A stretch of 64,000 nucleotides of DNA from Latrodectus hesperus (Eukaryota > Arthropoda > Arachnida > Araneae > Theridiidae), in NCBI GenBank assembly GCA_037975125.1, contig CM075853.1, positions 35,981,113 to 36,045,112 on the forward strand, read 5' to 3'. The notes beneath the pieces are model-generated. The model saw nothing but the letters and a program-made list of their open reading frames with translations, was not told where the DNA came from and made no database searches. Positions 44,458-59,375 of the stretch are shown piece by piece (positions within the stretch are counted from its first letter, which is position 1; each line of letters starts with the position of its first letter). A program made the translations under genes and the position numbers.

Positions 44458-46977
44458 TTTGAAATTTCTGCACTGAAGAACCAAGAAAACAGTCACTATC
44501 TGATTGTTTCACACAAGTTCAATCACAGCTTTTCTTTTTTGCACTATAAATCATAAGTTTTGTATAATTGCGTTCTCATTATATATCTCTCTATTAATGA
44601 AAATTCTGGTATATTGCCAATAGCTTATTTCATGATTTTGACTTATATAAATGATAGTTTAACAACTAAGCCACTAATCAACTTCAAGTTTTAACATTGC
44701 AATAATAATAAAAAATATATTAGGTCTTATAAATTTAACACTCTTAGGATTATTTATCATAATTACTTTCTTTCTGACTTTCCCACTTTAACACCTAAAT
44801 TAAAAATTACATCTAGCCTCAAAGAAATAGGGAAAACAATCCACTTAAGGAACATTAACTTTATCGTTACGATGGAGTTTCACTCTAATCCAATTCAGTA
44901 CCTGTGCCAGTAGTCTCTTCTAATATATGGTAAAGAGAAAATGTTAGATTTGTTAAGTTTAACGAGCACAAGCTATACTTTTACGATGATCTTTGTCTTA
45001 GAAGAGAAAGATCGAATATACAACATTCTTGTCATGAAAATTACTTCAAGTGATCGATACCTGATAGTGAGTCGTATCAATATTATTGTTTTAAGTATTC
45101 GAACCAAGTATAACTTAGTTGACATCAATCAACAGTAAGTTACTTCGATATCTTTACATGTCAATCTTAAAAACAACATTCTATGAAATTTATATTTCTT
45201 GCTTTATTTATAAAATAAAGGATTCTTCACTGTTGTTCATTCATATTATTCTTTAAGATTTTTAAAATTTTTAAATTTTTGACTTTTCTGTTCTGATTAC
45301 TTAAGCTTTGTGGTAATCAACATGATTTGAAACACCAATACTTTTTCTCAAAACTAATAACGATCTGCTATCAAAAATGCACCAAATTTTAATGAACCAT
45401 TTAGCGATATAATTCTGATAATTAAATTCTAACTAACAAATCTAGTACTATAATTAACTCATAGAAGGATATATTTTTAAGATACATTATATGCTTTTTT
45501 TTTTTTACCAAATGTCTGACTGCAATCTTTAGACTTGCATATGGAAATAAATTTTCTGTTTATTTGTTAATCAAATTTTATAGGTTTTTCTGAGCAAAAA
45601 AGACTGAGTCAACTAGGAAAAATGCTACAAATTATTTAAATAAAAATTTAGTTTCCTATGTAATATCTAACTTTAATATAGATTAACTATACTTGTTCAA
45701 AGATTTTGAAATAACTTGAGAAAAAGAATTTCTCTATTCAACAGAAAAAAAGGCAGATTGATGGTTCAGAATAAAAAAGGCAGATTGTGCAGGAATAAAA
45801 TGAATTTCTTTTGTCGAAAAGAAACCTTCCACTGGAATAAAAAAGATACTGAAGATGTTACGAGAAAAAGGTAAAAGTCTCGTGAGCAATAGAATCTGGG
45901 AATAGAGTTGAACAAAGCAGAATAGCTAGATGATCATTGTTGACAACTTCAGTGAATCTTAGAAAAGGGATTCAGAAAAGCAGATGCAGTAGACAATTTT
46001 TGAGAAAAAAATGGGAAACAATCTGAATAAATTCTCCGAGACAAAACTACGTAATTATCGCCAAAAATATTAAGAAGTTTGTGTAGATGATAGAGAAATA
46101 TTTTTTCCAATAAGAAAACTTCTTGATTTTCCAGAAATAAACTAAGTTTTACTAAAAATTTTGAAAAAAAGTGTTATTTTGCAATAGAGTTATTTTATTT
46201 CGAAACAAATAGCAATAAATTTATTAAATTGCAAATTTTTCTAATCTTGAAATTTTAGGGAAATTTTTTCCCACTTTGCATGCATTGAAAGAATATTGGT
46301 CAGCAAATTTTATCAAAATTTGCACACAAATATTTTAACTAATTATGATTTTTATAATCGATTAATTCAAAATCAAACATAAATTTAAAATAGGAAAACA
46401 AACGGAACATTTAGTTTCAGTAAGAAAGGAATTCAGTTTAATACAAAACAGAGTAGTATGAATCAGTAAGATGGATGTATATTCGCGGGAATAAAAATTA
46501 TTTAATTATATCCACTTTAAAACTTCACAAAATTTTAATTAAAAAAGCTGCATATAATATATAATGGCATATCTTCAGAAAAAGATTTCACTTACAATAA
46601 AAATTCACAACAGCCCTGTGCAAATATAAAAAACATTAATCTTAAGAAATATTATACACTTTTCATCTTTTTTTTCTTTTCAATTCCTGGTTTTATAGAG
46701 TTTTGGCGAATAAAGCAATGATATATTCATTTTTTTTTAATTTTGCCTGCATATATTTTTTTTACATTTACTAAGCACTTTGCACACCAAACTAGGCAGT
46801 GGAAACGCAGTTATATTTAGTTTTTATGAAAAAGTTGAAAACTAAAAAAAAGAAACTAATATTTTTGTATTACATTTTTAAAAGCTTGATTTCTTTATTT
46901 GGTAAGAATTAAAAATGAACTTGAACTGTGTGACATAACTAGCGACTTCTTTCACCAAATAAAAATATGATGGTAAG
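44458..46977. other. AT-rich tract; purine-biased segment 45720-46130
   Basis: No gene recognised. From about 45720 to 46130 the plus strand is markedly purine-rich and less AT-rich, with a direct repeat AAAAAGGCAGATTG (about 45748-45761 and 45775-45788). It may be part of an old retroelement. The plus-strand frame at 44941-45138 has no motif. Confidence 0.5.
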
Positions 46978-46989
46978 ATTATATATATA

Positions 46990-47260
46990 AACTCTGTGGC
47001 ACGACACCCCAAGTGGGCCAAGGCCTACAGTCCCCATCTCTGTTTTCTTGACCGAGGGGCTCTGGGGTGTGAAGTATATATCTCGATTAGGTGGTCAACT
47101 AAATGCGAAACTCCCAGTGTTTAGCTCCCAAGCATGCTTGATATTCAGTGTATCGACACCACTGAAGGGATGAAAGGCTGATTTGACCTCGCCCGGCCAG
47201 AGGATCGAACCTCGAATTTGCGCCTTCGGAGCGTGAAACACTATCACTAAGCTAACAGTC

Positions 47261-47262
<2 letters not shown>
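46990..47262 (-). mobile_element. SINE-C (tRNA-derived) inserted at a TA tract
   Basis: The minus-strand head has CTGTTAGCTTAGTGATAG as A-box region and B box GGTTCGATCCT (complement of 47201-47211), then a body unrelated to SINE-A, B or D. ATTATATATATA flanks it at 46978-46989 and 47263-47274, a target-site duplication made of TA repeat. It is the only copy in this window, so family status is inferred from the promoter boxes and the duplication. Confidence 0.82.
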
Positions 47263-47335
<73 letters not shown>

Positions 47336-47349
47336 TATATATATATATA
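47263..47349. repeat. (TA)n microsatellite next to SINE-C
   Basis: About 85 bp of TA with one interruption at 47335. It starts inside the right-hand target duplication of SINE-C, while the left-hand copy is only 12 bp. Confidence 0.95.
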
Positions 47350-47839
47350 GACACACTGTTAAGTTTCATAAGAGCACTGTTTCATAAGTAATGGGTCACA
47401 TTCACGTATTGCAAATCAGAAAAGCCACACAAACCATATTATTTTAAATATCTTCAATATTTTAACTTTAAAGAGCTTTATATTCACTGAATAGTCACTG
47501 TATGATGTCACAATACTGTTTACCATGGGAAAAAAACACAGAATCATAGCAACCCTATTAAGATACATGTCTAATAATGACCTCTCATATAATCTCGACA
47601 TCGGTGATCTGAAATTTAAGATCATACTAAATTTAAGAATCACTTCAACTTTCAAACCTTTTCATTTCGCGATTTTGATAAGTCATTCATATAAACTCTC
47701 CAATATTGTCTGTTTGTCATATCATTCGAAAGGAAAACTCGGCAGCTCTCGAATCACTTAGTGTGAACAGTTCTCACATGAATTGGTAAACACACATTTC
47801 CCGCGGGTGTTTACGGTTCAGCCTCTCCATCTTAAATCT
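47350..47839. other. Less AT-rich tract of unknown nature
   Basis: Overlapping open frames on both strands (47416-47655 minus, 47525-47761 plus) lie in sequence with more balanced composition. No motif, splice signal or repeat boundary could be fixed. Possibly an eroded mobile element. Confidence 0.35.
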
Positions 47840-48035
47840 TGTATCAAATGAAAAAATACGAAACTTTGGTGGACTCTTGTTATCTTCCAGATAATCTTGA
47901 GGATACTGCAGTTTACAACCAACTTTCTGGTTATTTGAAAACAACTTGCGGAGAGATGCTATCTTTTTCGTACCATCTCATGAATTGTTGAACCAAAAGC
48001 CAGAATGCTAACCATTCGGTGCCATCTCGGCCCTT
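47840..48035 (-). mobile_element. SINE-D copy 3 (worn, minus strand)
   Basis: The minus-strand head 'GGCACCGAATGGTTAGCATTC' region and 'TTTTGGTTCAACAATTCATG' resemble the heads of the copies at 36.4 and 42.6 kb. 'GTTGTAAACTGCAG' in the body parallels 'CTTTAAACTGCAAAT'. The left end is uncertain. Confidence 0.5.
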
Positions 48036-48433
48036 CACTTACAGGAAATATGTAACAATGTAAAGAAGTTCACTACAATTTTAATTGGTTTACAGATCAA
48101 ACTTATTTAATTTAAATTATGAGTGGCTAGATTTAATGTCATAAATAAATGAAATGTGTCACATAAGATTTTCTCAAGTCATTACAAAACAAAGCAATGT
48201 TTGCAAGGCTTATTATTTTCACCACACAATCTCAGTAAAAATCACTTAAATTTAACACATAATAGGATGAAGATAGTCCAGTCAGAAAGTCTAAATATTT
48301 TTCCCTAAAAATTTAACATTTTGTATCTTACTTTTCCTCATTCCCAATAGTCCATACGAATTCAAAAGTCATCACAAATTAATTTTTGATTTACATTGAT
48401 TTATTGGCAAGCAAATAAATTCTATTTAACTTG
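48036..48433. other. AT-rich tract
   Basis: Nothing recognisable between SINE-D copy 3 and the TA array. Confidence 0.6.
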
Positions 48434-48585
<152 letters not shown>

Positions 48586-51389
48586 GCTGTAGATTTTTTT
48601 GCAAGTAAAAAATATGGATGTCGATTTTTACTGATAGCCCACGAAATTTATTAAGATATATTTAGTGCTGAAACTAATATATATTAAAATTGTGAATCAA
48701 AGAAAATTAACACAATATAAAATATACTTATAAAGTCATATAAAAATGTGCATTACTTTAATTGGATTTATATACATAACAGCATAAAGAAGGTCTATCA
48801 TGCCATATTTAAATTTTTATATTTTACTTTTATATTTTTTGTTCTCACTAATGCATAATCTAATTAAATTTTTTATGACTCCAATTAGGTTAATTTTTAT
48901 TAATGAGTTTAATTGAAATTTTATTATAAATTAAATTTTTATTTACAATTTCAAATTATAATTTAAATCTAAAAAAATTTTAAAAATTTAATTTATGGGA
49001 TTGAAAATTGAGTGTTGATTTTATTTTTTATTACATCATAATTAAAAATCTTATTTCAATATTTAGAATGTAACTTAAAAATAATTTCAAATTTTTTACG
49101 AGATATTTAAGAAAATATAATTTAAAAATTAGCTTCGAAAAATATACTTCAAATCATCTTGAAGACAAAATACTAAGGCATACAGTTTCCAGATACTTTT
49201 CTAAAATACTGATCTCAAGGAAAGAAACCCCGTTTAAACATAGAAAGTACTGATAGATTCAGAAATAAATTCAGTAAGAGATATTTCTAGAATATAGATA
49301 TTACAATTTAAAAATCCATCTATATTAATCTCGTGCGACGCATTCAAATGAAACATAACTTCTTAATTTAAAGCAATAGCAGCAGTTGATTTGTAAATTA
49401 TGCAGAATATAAATGTGAATTAATGAACAAAAATAAACAAAAATATTCTAGTAAGAGATAAAATGCAAAGTGCACGCGGTTAATATAGAAAAAAAGAGTC
49501 CCGTGACGTTAATTTTGAGAATAATTAAATGCATCGGTAATGACATCATAAAAAAATAGAATAAAATAACAAATGCTTGAATGCTTTTCCGTATGAAGGA
49601 AATGAAAGCTGGAAGATAGACATCCTTTATTAAGTTGCATAATTACATTCTAATTAAAATCGCTATGGACAGAACTCATACATGTCCAAACTAGTAGAGC
49701 CACAAAAAAGATAATTATCACTAATTTGTTGTACTTAGTAAGCATTAACTAATTACGCTTAAAATTAACTCTCTCATTTGCGTTTTCTTATTAAAATAAG
49801 TCAGTTATAATTGGAAGACATTAGCAGTTAAAAAAAACAGGCTTTTAAGTAAACTTGCATGAATTTGCATTTTTCATATTTTTATTGCAAAAAGACAATT
49901 AGCTTTTTGCTGAAAGTCTGTTTAATCTATCGGAAAGCCTTATGAATAAAAGTACTTAATAATTAATGTTTGCGTTTGTACTTAAAATGCAGAAATAATT
50001 TCTGCATTTATTATATTTAAAGTTAGTAATTCATAAGCTGTACAATCACCAGAAATAAAACAAATGATGTAATTCGTAAATAATTATGATGACGTATACA
50101 TAATAAAAATGTGTGTTCCAGTTGAAAACTTAAAACGCCCGTTAAGTTTATATGGAATTTCTAAATTCTGAAAGTTCTTTTACAATTTTGTTGCTAAATT
50201 CTAAAAGTTCTTCTAAAATTAAATCATAAAGGAATTAATTCTAAACTAATTCTTCTATTATTTAAAATTTCATATTTAATAAAAATTGCAGGAAAATTAC
50301 TTTTTTTCTTACAATTTTTATTACAATATTTAAAAAGATGTCAACATGAGCAGAATTTCTTATTCATTTAACTAAGTATATTTAATTTGCATTTAAATCC
50401 CATTCATTCGCGTTAAATTTAAAGAAAATTTTTAGAATATATTTATAACTAATCTTAAAATTGATTACATGTTTAATAAACAAGTTTATTAAGAGACATT
50501 AGTTAGAGAGAACTGATATATTTTCTTATAATTATACATTTCCCATGCTCATAGTCTTATATATTGAATAATTTACAATTTCTTGATTTTAAATCTGAAA
50601 ATTTTTTTATTATATTAACTTTTTACAAATGCAGTTTTAAGTAATGATTTATGAAAATTTTCAGTACTCTCGCAAAATATAATGAACCTTAAATAGGCTC
50701 ATCTACATTTAAATCATTCAAAAAATATGAATTTTAGATATAGATTCATTATAATCGCTTATTGATTACATGAATTCATAATACCATAAAAACTAGACAC
50801 CGATAAGTAAATGCAAATTCATAATAAATCTACCCTTTCAACCACTTACTAGATTAGATATAAGATCAAGATGTTTATAATATAACTTATATGAAATTAG
50901 GGCATACAGAAAAATGGTATTACAAACCTTAATTTAACAAGACATTTATAAAAATGCTATACTTGCATCCTATCATAATAATATCAATAGCTTTTAGAGA
51001 ATATACTAGAGACATAACATAGTAAAGAAAATAATAATTCCAAACCATGCTGTGTTAAAATAAGAAAATAAAAATTTTCAGATGATTTTGATACTAATGA
51101 CATTTTAATATATATTTTAATTTGTCTCATTCTACATATGCTGATTTTTCTTTCTTATCTTAAACAACAATCCCATTTATTAAAATGTAAATGGAAACGT
51201 TCTATATGTTCCAAAAATCAGCGGTTAACGTTCTTTCGGAGAAAATTAAAAATTAGGTATATGAGAAATAAATGATTCGTCGTCTTATAGTACCAATGGA
51301 AATCATTTCATGCTTTTTATATACTTTTGAAGTTCATTTCTAAAAATGACGCGTATAGATTGAAAGGTAAAATCCCTTAAATATCTTTA

Positions 51390-51391
<2 letters not shown>
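48586..51391. other. Very AT-rich tract
   Basis: No gene, RNA or named element seen. Confidence 0.65.

Positions 51392-51466
<75 letters not shown>
51392..51466. repeat. (AT)n microsatellite, about 75 bp
   Basis: Pure AT dinucleotide followed by TAATAATAATAA. Confidence 0.98.
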
Positions 51467-51472
<6 letters not shown>

Positions 51473-52544
51473 TAATAAATAATAACATAAAAAAACACTT
51501 CTATGGATTTTTTTTAAAGTACAACTTCTGACATGATAAAATCCAATTCTTTTGGAAAATATATAATCAAAACGATTTTGTTATACAATAAACTTAGCAG
51601 ACAAAAAATTCCAACATTATAAATTATCAATCTCAAAAATATAACCACAAATTTTTATAATTAACAGAGTATTAAGTTGAACTAATAAGCTCTATTAGAA
51701 AAACCGATGTTTACATAGAGTTTCAATCACTTGTTGCTATAATTGGCATCTTATGCTTAATCCTAAGATGATTATATCATTTTAATTTATTTTTTAAAGA
51801 TTCCGAATCATAAATAACAACTATTGATGTTCAAAACTGAATACAAATATATCTATCACCAAACAGATACTATATGAAAAAGTACAGAGGGTTTGGAAAA
51901 AAACTAGAAAACACATCAATTTCTGAGCTACAACTATCATTAAAATATTTACAGCATATCATGGGTTATAGTTAAAAGGATATGATAAACGGCAAAAAGT
52001 TTAAATCCTTAAAATTTTTCTTCTTTCACTAATTAGATAATTAATAAGAGTTTCCAACAAAATAACACTATTTTAAATCTCATATATGTTGACTTGTAGT
52101 CCAAATCCTCATCATGGCTGAAGTTACTCTAGCTTATTGGAAATGATAATGAATTTATGTTATGCTTATAAATACATTTCTTTAAACTGTTTAATGATAA
52201 AGAAATGAACATATCTAAGTAGAAGGCCAGCATACATTTGTTATCTACATATTAGACAAAATTCATGCGCTACAGAACTACTACCAGTGATTTCAGATAC
52301 TTTATTTTTAATCTCTGCAACCCACATACACAAAAAAAGCACAAGGATGCCTTTACTGATGCTTTCATAATTATACGTTATATGAATAGTAAAACTAATG
52401 AAAATTCCACACGTTATTCGAGAACTATATTCATGAATGGGATAATCCCGAAATTTCACATACAAATCTCTTCATAACTCGCAAGGTATAAAAACCTTTA
52501 CAGTTACGCAAAGTTAATCTTTCTCACTGTCCTAAATGCACAAG
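51467..52544. other. AT-rich tract before the 52.5 kb Tc1 remnant
   Basis: Overlapping open frames on both strands at 52241-52477 have no recognised motif. Nothing else seen. Confidence 0.55.
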
Positions 52545-53111
52545 GTGAATATCTGGGAAAACTACAAATAATGCTATTAGGACATTGCCGAGGATTTTAT
52601 AACCAACTGGGCGATTTCGAACATGGTCGCATAGGCAGAATGCGAGAAGGAAGATGATGAAATCAAGCAATCAGCTGTTGCCCACTTCGTAAAAACAAGG
52701 ATATGTGTAGGCGGTACACTACAATGCTTTCTTCAAGGAATTAATCGATGAAATGAAAGCTTTAGGACAATTTGCACACATGCGAAGTAAGATGCTGGCG
52801 CACCAGGATCGAACTGCCCTTAGAATCTCACTTTTCGTTATCCAACATGTTACACCTTCTATCTCACACATCTGAAGACACTTATCTTAGTTGGAATTAT
52901 ACTTAAAATTAAGGCATGGTAATGGACTAGTACTAAGACATGTTTTTAATTATTTTATTCGTTTACAATAGTGTCGAAGCCAATCGTCATGGCTGCTAAT
53001 AGACTGGCAAGACATAGTATTCAGCAATGAATCTTGTTTCTCAAGTGAACACTATATACACGTACGAAGAGTCCGGGTCAGCCTTTGTTTTATGAAGATA
53101 TTACTCTAATA

Positions 53112-53822
53112 CATAGGTTTCCAAAGTGGTCCAGGTGGACCCGCAGGGGTTCACAGGAGACCACACGGGGGTCCACGTATACTTGAAAAGAAAACAGGGG
53201 AATGTGGTATTACAAGAGGAGCTACTTGAGCTCAGCACCAACGAGAAACTAAAGGTGAAAATTAAAAAAGGCTATCAAACATTTTGGCTGCAGGCAGAAA
53301 TCGCCGAAAAATATCCTGGGCTGTGGGAAATTGCGAGAAAAATTTTGATAGCGTAAGTTTCCCTCGTCATATCTTGTTGTGAAAGAAGTTTTAGTGCCGT
53401 AACAAACCTGTTAACAAAAAAAGGAGCAGATTGAACATCACAGAAAGGGAAGATTTGAGATTACTTCTTACAAAACTGAAGCCAAATATTGGTAATTTGC
53501 TGTCAATTCATCAAGTACTTGCATCTCATTAAAAATATGACAATTTTTTACTGTTGATTTACATTTCAGAGTTCATTGTTGACTTTTGTCAATTGTTGAT
53601 TGTTTGTACTAGTAAATGTTTATAATTAGGGATAACCACAAGTATTTTAATAAATAGGACACAAGAAAATGTGCAATTTTTTCTTCTTCTTAACACCCCT
53701 AATTTAGGGTGATATTTTTTAGGAGTTTTGGGAATACAGTAGAAATGTAGCAGCAGGGGGTCTACCGAAAATAGTAAACCTTTGAAAGTGGTCCACGAGA
53801 AAAAAAAGTTTGGGAATCCATG
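53112..53822 (+). mobile_element. hAT deletion derivative, 711 bp, with perfect 8-bp target duplication
   Basis: CTCTAATA lies immediately outside both ends (53104-53111 and 53823-53830), the 8-bp duplication typical of hAT elements. The ends read CATAGGTTTCCAAAG and, from the other side, CATGGATTCCCAAAC. These are short imperfect inverted repeats like the usual CAGxGGTTCCCAAAC ends. Internally only the last part of a transposase remains, so most of an autonomous element (normally several kb) is missing. Confidence 0.88.
53213..53532 (+). pseudogene. hAT transposase C-terminal (dimerisation) remnant, ZBED5/FAM200-like
   Basis: The frame begins 'QEELLELSTNEKLKVKIKKG' and continues with 'TFWLQAEIAEKYPGLWEIAR', then after shifts 'ERSFSAVTNLLTKK' and 'LLLTKLKPNIGNLLSIHQV', ending in TAA at 53530-53532. 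The order and the 'ERSFSAVTNLLTKK' motif match the hAT C-terminal dimerisation domain of ZBED5-type transposases, from memory of that family. At least two frameshifts (near 53360 and 53420) break it. The BED finger and RNase-H-like core are absent. Confidence 0.82.
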
Positions 53823-54230
53823 CTCTAATATAATATGCTAGTGTGGGATGCTATGTTCTATGATAATTCGTCTATATAGTTGTTCTGCATAAAACATAAA
53901 AAAATCGATGCGCATTTATTCCATTTAGCAGCTTTCTCAATATTATCTTCCATGACGCCAAAAGGTTTTAAACAAAATAATAAGATGCTCATATCACTCG
54001 TATAACTAGACTCTCTTCCTCTGAATAGTTAATACTCTTCCTTGTCCAATAAGATCATCTAAACTTTTCGTCCATCAAAGATGTCGTAAGACATTGCCAG
54101 CAGATGCTGACACCACAAAATAAAGTACATCTGCAGCAGCAATTGATGAATGTCTGTCAAAATACATCAAAGAAGGGCAAGGAAATGTTATTTACACGTT
54201 AGAAACATGCAACGTTAAGAGGAGTGGTTT

Positions 54231-55226
54231 TAGTAACTATTGATTAATAAGCAATTATTTGCCGTTTATAAGTTGTATATTGCCTTAAAATTTTAATGTC
54301 TCATTATAAGTTACTTTACCTTTATATAATCTTTTATCCAAAAAAAAAAAAGCTGAAATGAAGATAAAATCGTAAAATTCTTGTTTCGTAAAAACTGTTT
54401 TACAGATAAAAAAATTTTAGTTGAGAGAGCAAAATAATTACAATTTTTCTTTTTAGATTAAAAGAAAAATTAAATACACTATAGCATATAGAATTAGTGA
54501 AAGAAAAAAAGAATTAATATAAGATAAAGTGTTTTTATTTTTATTTCAAACGTAAAACTTCCAATTTGTAGTCAAGAGTATAAGGTGTATAATACGTATA
54601 ATTAATAAAAAATGCATGTTCATTCACGATTTTATAATGTATATGGATAACGATTCAAATTCCTATTTTGAAAATTCTCAGTAAAATACTTCTTGGAAAT
54701 AACATACATTAAGTAAAATAAGAAAATATTTAATATGAATTGAAAATTTAATAAAATCATCAAAATAGTTTATTATAGTCTCACCTTCTAACAATTTATT
54801 TATCATCTATAATTACTTAATGTAAATTCTTATAAGAAAATGTTATCATAAAATCCATTTAGATTCTTTTCAAATGCTTCTTCCTGGATTACTTAAAATA
54901 ACTTTTGTGTAATTAAAAAGCTTTAAATTATAATAAATTTTTAAGAAATTGAATCAATTCGCGAAATAATTTATGATAAAACTCTTTTCTATTTAATTAA
55001 ACTCCTTTAAATAAACTTTAAAAAAGGAAATAAATGCATAGTTAGTTTCATTACTGAAAGAAAGTTTGGCATCGAAAAGATAAGTTAAAATATTGATTAA
55101 TTAAATTAAGAATCTCATTAATTCTAAAATCCTTTTCAGTTTAAAAATATTAATAATTGAATATAATTATTATTGAAGTTGTAAAACTATAGATTAATTA
55201 TTATGTAGCGATAACAAATTTCAACC
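54231..55226. other. AT-rich tract
   Basis: No gene or element recognised between the Tc1 remnant and SINE-A copy 2. Confidence 0.65.
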
Positions 55227-55234
55227 TATAAATG

Positions 55235-55618
55235 TTGTTGTTACTTATGAGAATTGGATAAGCCAAGCTCGCTCTGCCGACAGCTATGCGAATTTAAGTC
55301 AGTAGGATGCGTCTTTCGTTTCACCAGAGCACCACGAAAATGAAAGTACGACTTTGCTCTCAGTACTCCTCCGATAGATGGCACCACCAGAGGATCCACT
55401 CGACAATTTTGACATTGATCTGGAGAGGGAGAGGATATTTTCTCACTATTACACCCATAGTAACTGCTCAACAACCCACCACAATATTTTCAATTCTAAG
55501 ATTTAAAAAACACGTATATTGCATGTACTCGGTGGGACTTTGGCGGTATAAGGAATCAAAAGCTACCCTTCCGGACGGAAGGCCGATGCCTTAACTACTA
55601 GGATACCAAAGTCCTACT
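55235..55618 (-). mobile_element. SINE-A copy 2 with 8-bp target duplication
   Basis: Aligned end to end with 15402-15784 on the opposite strand. TATAAATG flanks it at 55227-55234 and 55619-55626. The B box has decayed (GCTTTTGATTCCT where copy 1 has GGTTCGATTCT), so this copy can no longer direct pol III transcription well. The 3' end is the same CATAAGTAACAACAA. Overlapping open frames of 77 and 95 codons run through it and are not genes. Confidence 0.92.
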
Positions 55619-55626
55619 TATAAATG

Positions 55627-57669
<2,043 letters not shown>

Positions 57670-57918
57670 CACAGTTGAATAATCTAAAATACTTATAACC
57701 TCTTCTTTCTAATGTACAAATAATAGAATTATTACATTATTTAACAGAAAAAATTCTGTAGTTTTCAGAAGTCAATTAGAAGTTAGCCTTCTTTCATTTA
57801 TTTTCAATTTAATAAACTTAAATATAAATTAATTTAAAATTTCAATTATCCAAATTAATCAAATTTATATGTAATAGTGAAAATTGTAACATACTAATTA
57901 GCTAAGTTAATGTATATA

Positions 57919-59162
57919 CGAGGGTCACTCTGAAACTTTTGAGATACAACTAGGTTTTTAAAGTTATACTTACAAAATTTTAGGTGTGTTCAAAGTAGTC
58001 TCCCCCAGCATCAATGCACTTTTGTAGACGAATTTTCCAGATTAAATGTCTCAAGCCAATGAAAAAAATGCATTTATAACTACATCAATCTCTTCTTCTG
58101 AATGAAAATTACGTCCACGTAAATTCTTTTTAGATTAAAGAATAACCGAAAATCGCACATAGCTAGATCAGGTGAATACGGCGGATGTTCGATCACTTTA
58201 ATTTGTTTTTGTTTAAGAAACTCAACTGTTAATCCGGCTGTATGTGAAGATGCATTGTCATGGTGAAGCATTAGTCCCCTAACATTCAGTTCTTGTAGAA
58301 TTTCTGGAAGACATTTAGTGGTATACCAGTTTGCTGTTACTGTCTTCGGTCCTTCCAACTTGATGGCTTTGACCAATCCCGTACTCCTGAAGAAAACGGC
58401 ATGCATCATTTTTTTCAGTGCGCGTTGTTTTTTCATCATTGTCGGTGTGGGATCATCTTCAAAGACCCATACTTTGCTTTCTTGACGTGTTGGAACGTCA
58501 AAAAACGGTATGTACGTTTCATCACCTATTACAATTTTAGAAATGATGCGGTGGCCACCATCATTCAGCATATTAAGAGTTTCTTTACTGATTCTGATAT
58601 GCTCCTCTTTTTGATGCTCAGTTAGATTATGGGGAACCCAACGGCAAACTACTTTTTTCATAAGTAATTATTCATGAATGATTTTGTGCATGGCTGCGGA
58701 TCCAATGTTAAGTTCCTTCTGAATCATTTGATAGAGACAGCGATTATCATCCACTAACATTTTTCGTATGGCAGACACATTATCCGGAATTACTGCCGAC
58801 GTCAGCCTTCCTGTGTGTTCTTCATCCTGAAGGAAATTGCGACCTATTCTAAATTCTCTAAACCATCTGAATACAGTCGCACGAGCTGGAGATTCATCAC
58901 CAAACGCTAATGGCAACCGTTGAACGCATTCTTCTTGATTTACTCCTGCTTTGAAATCGTAGAAAATCATAGCGCGAAAATGTTCTCGCGTCAACTCCAT
59001 TTTCTCTTCTGTTTGAAATTTATTCCACGCTAAACAAGTTGAAGTAAGTCAATAAAAAATTGTCTTCTGTATTAAAATACTTTGTACTTTAAAATGAAAC
59101 CGTTATTTTTATTTTGTAAATTCTCGTCTGCACGTATCTCAAAAATTTCAGAGTAAAATTCG
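57919..59162 (-). mobile_element. mariner element, near full length (1,244 bp)
   Basis: Terminal inverted repeats of about 29 bp are visible: CGAGGGTCACTCTGAAAC... starts at 57919, and its mirror ends at 59162 (GTATCTCAAAAATTTCAGAG... from 59134). They differ at a few positions. TA is present outside both ends (57917-57918, 59163-59164). The size is that expected of a mariner. The transposase lies on the minus strand. Confidence 0.95.
57980..59000 (-). pseudogene. mariner DD34D transposase, inactivated
   Basis: Starts MELTREHFRAMIFYDFKAG at 59000, with the N-terminal helix-turn-helix half open to an in-frame TAA at 58668-58670, exactly where the family has H-E-H-L before MKKVVCRWVPH. The second half (from 58661) holds the catalytic triad: D in 'IGDETY', D in 'LHHDNASSHTA' and D in 'YSPDLAMCDF'. 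There are 34 residues between the last two, so all three acidic residues survive. Near 58105 and 58060 (a T run) frameshifts move the reading frame, after which 'KCIDAGGDYFEHT' and TAA (57980-57982) complete the usual C-terminus. One stop and two shifts mean no active protein, but overall decay is slight. Confidence 0.93.
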
Positions 59163-59164
59163 TA

Positions 59165-59299
59165 TAACTACTTTATTATTTTCTAAATGCACATTACTTT
59201 TTAAAATGAAATTATTTTCACAATCATATATAATCCAAGAATAAGGACCATGATAAGATATGAGACCAGTTTTTTAAAAGTTGAAAATGCAATAAAATG

Positions 59300-59375
<76 letters not shown>

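Larger units (their letters stand above)
52545..54230 (+). pseudogene. Tc1-like transposase pseudogene split by a hAT element
   Basis: Plus-strand fragments follow Tc1 order. 'LGDFEHGRIGRMREG' (52607-52651) matches the N-terminal F-E-R-G-R-I block. 'HQDRTALRIS' (about 52800-52830) matches the linker's D-R block. 'DIVFSNESCF' (about 53011-53040) is the FSDESRF catalytic block with D to N and R to C. 'VWDAMFYDNSS' (53841-53873) is the VWGAxxYxSR block. The last two are separated by the hAT insertion at 53112-53822. Several stops show that it is dead. The ends are approximate and the region after 53900 is hard to align. Confidence 0.65.

Noticed and set aside
55241..55594. 77- and 95-codon open frames on opposite strands
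   Set aside because: Both fall inside SINE-A copy 2.
58401..58625. 74-codon plus-strand open frame
   Set aside because: Antisense shadow of the mariner transposase.
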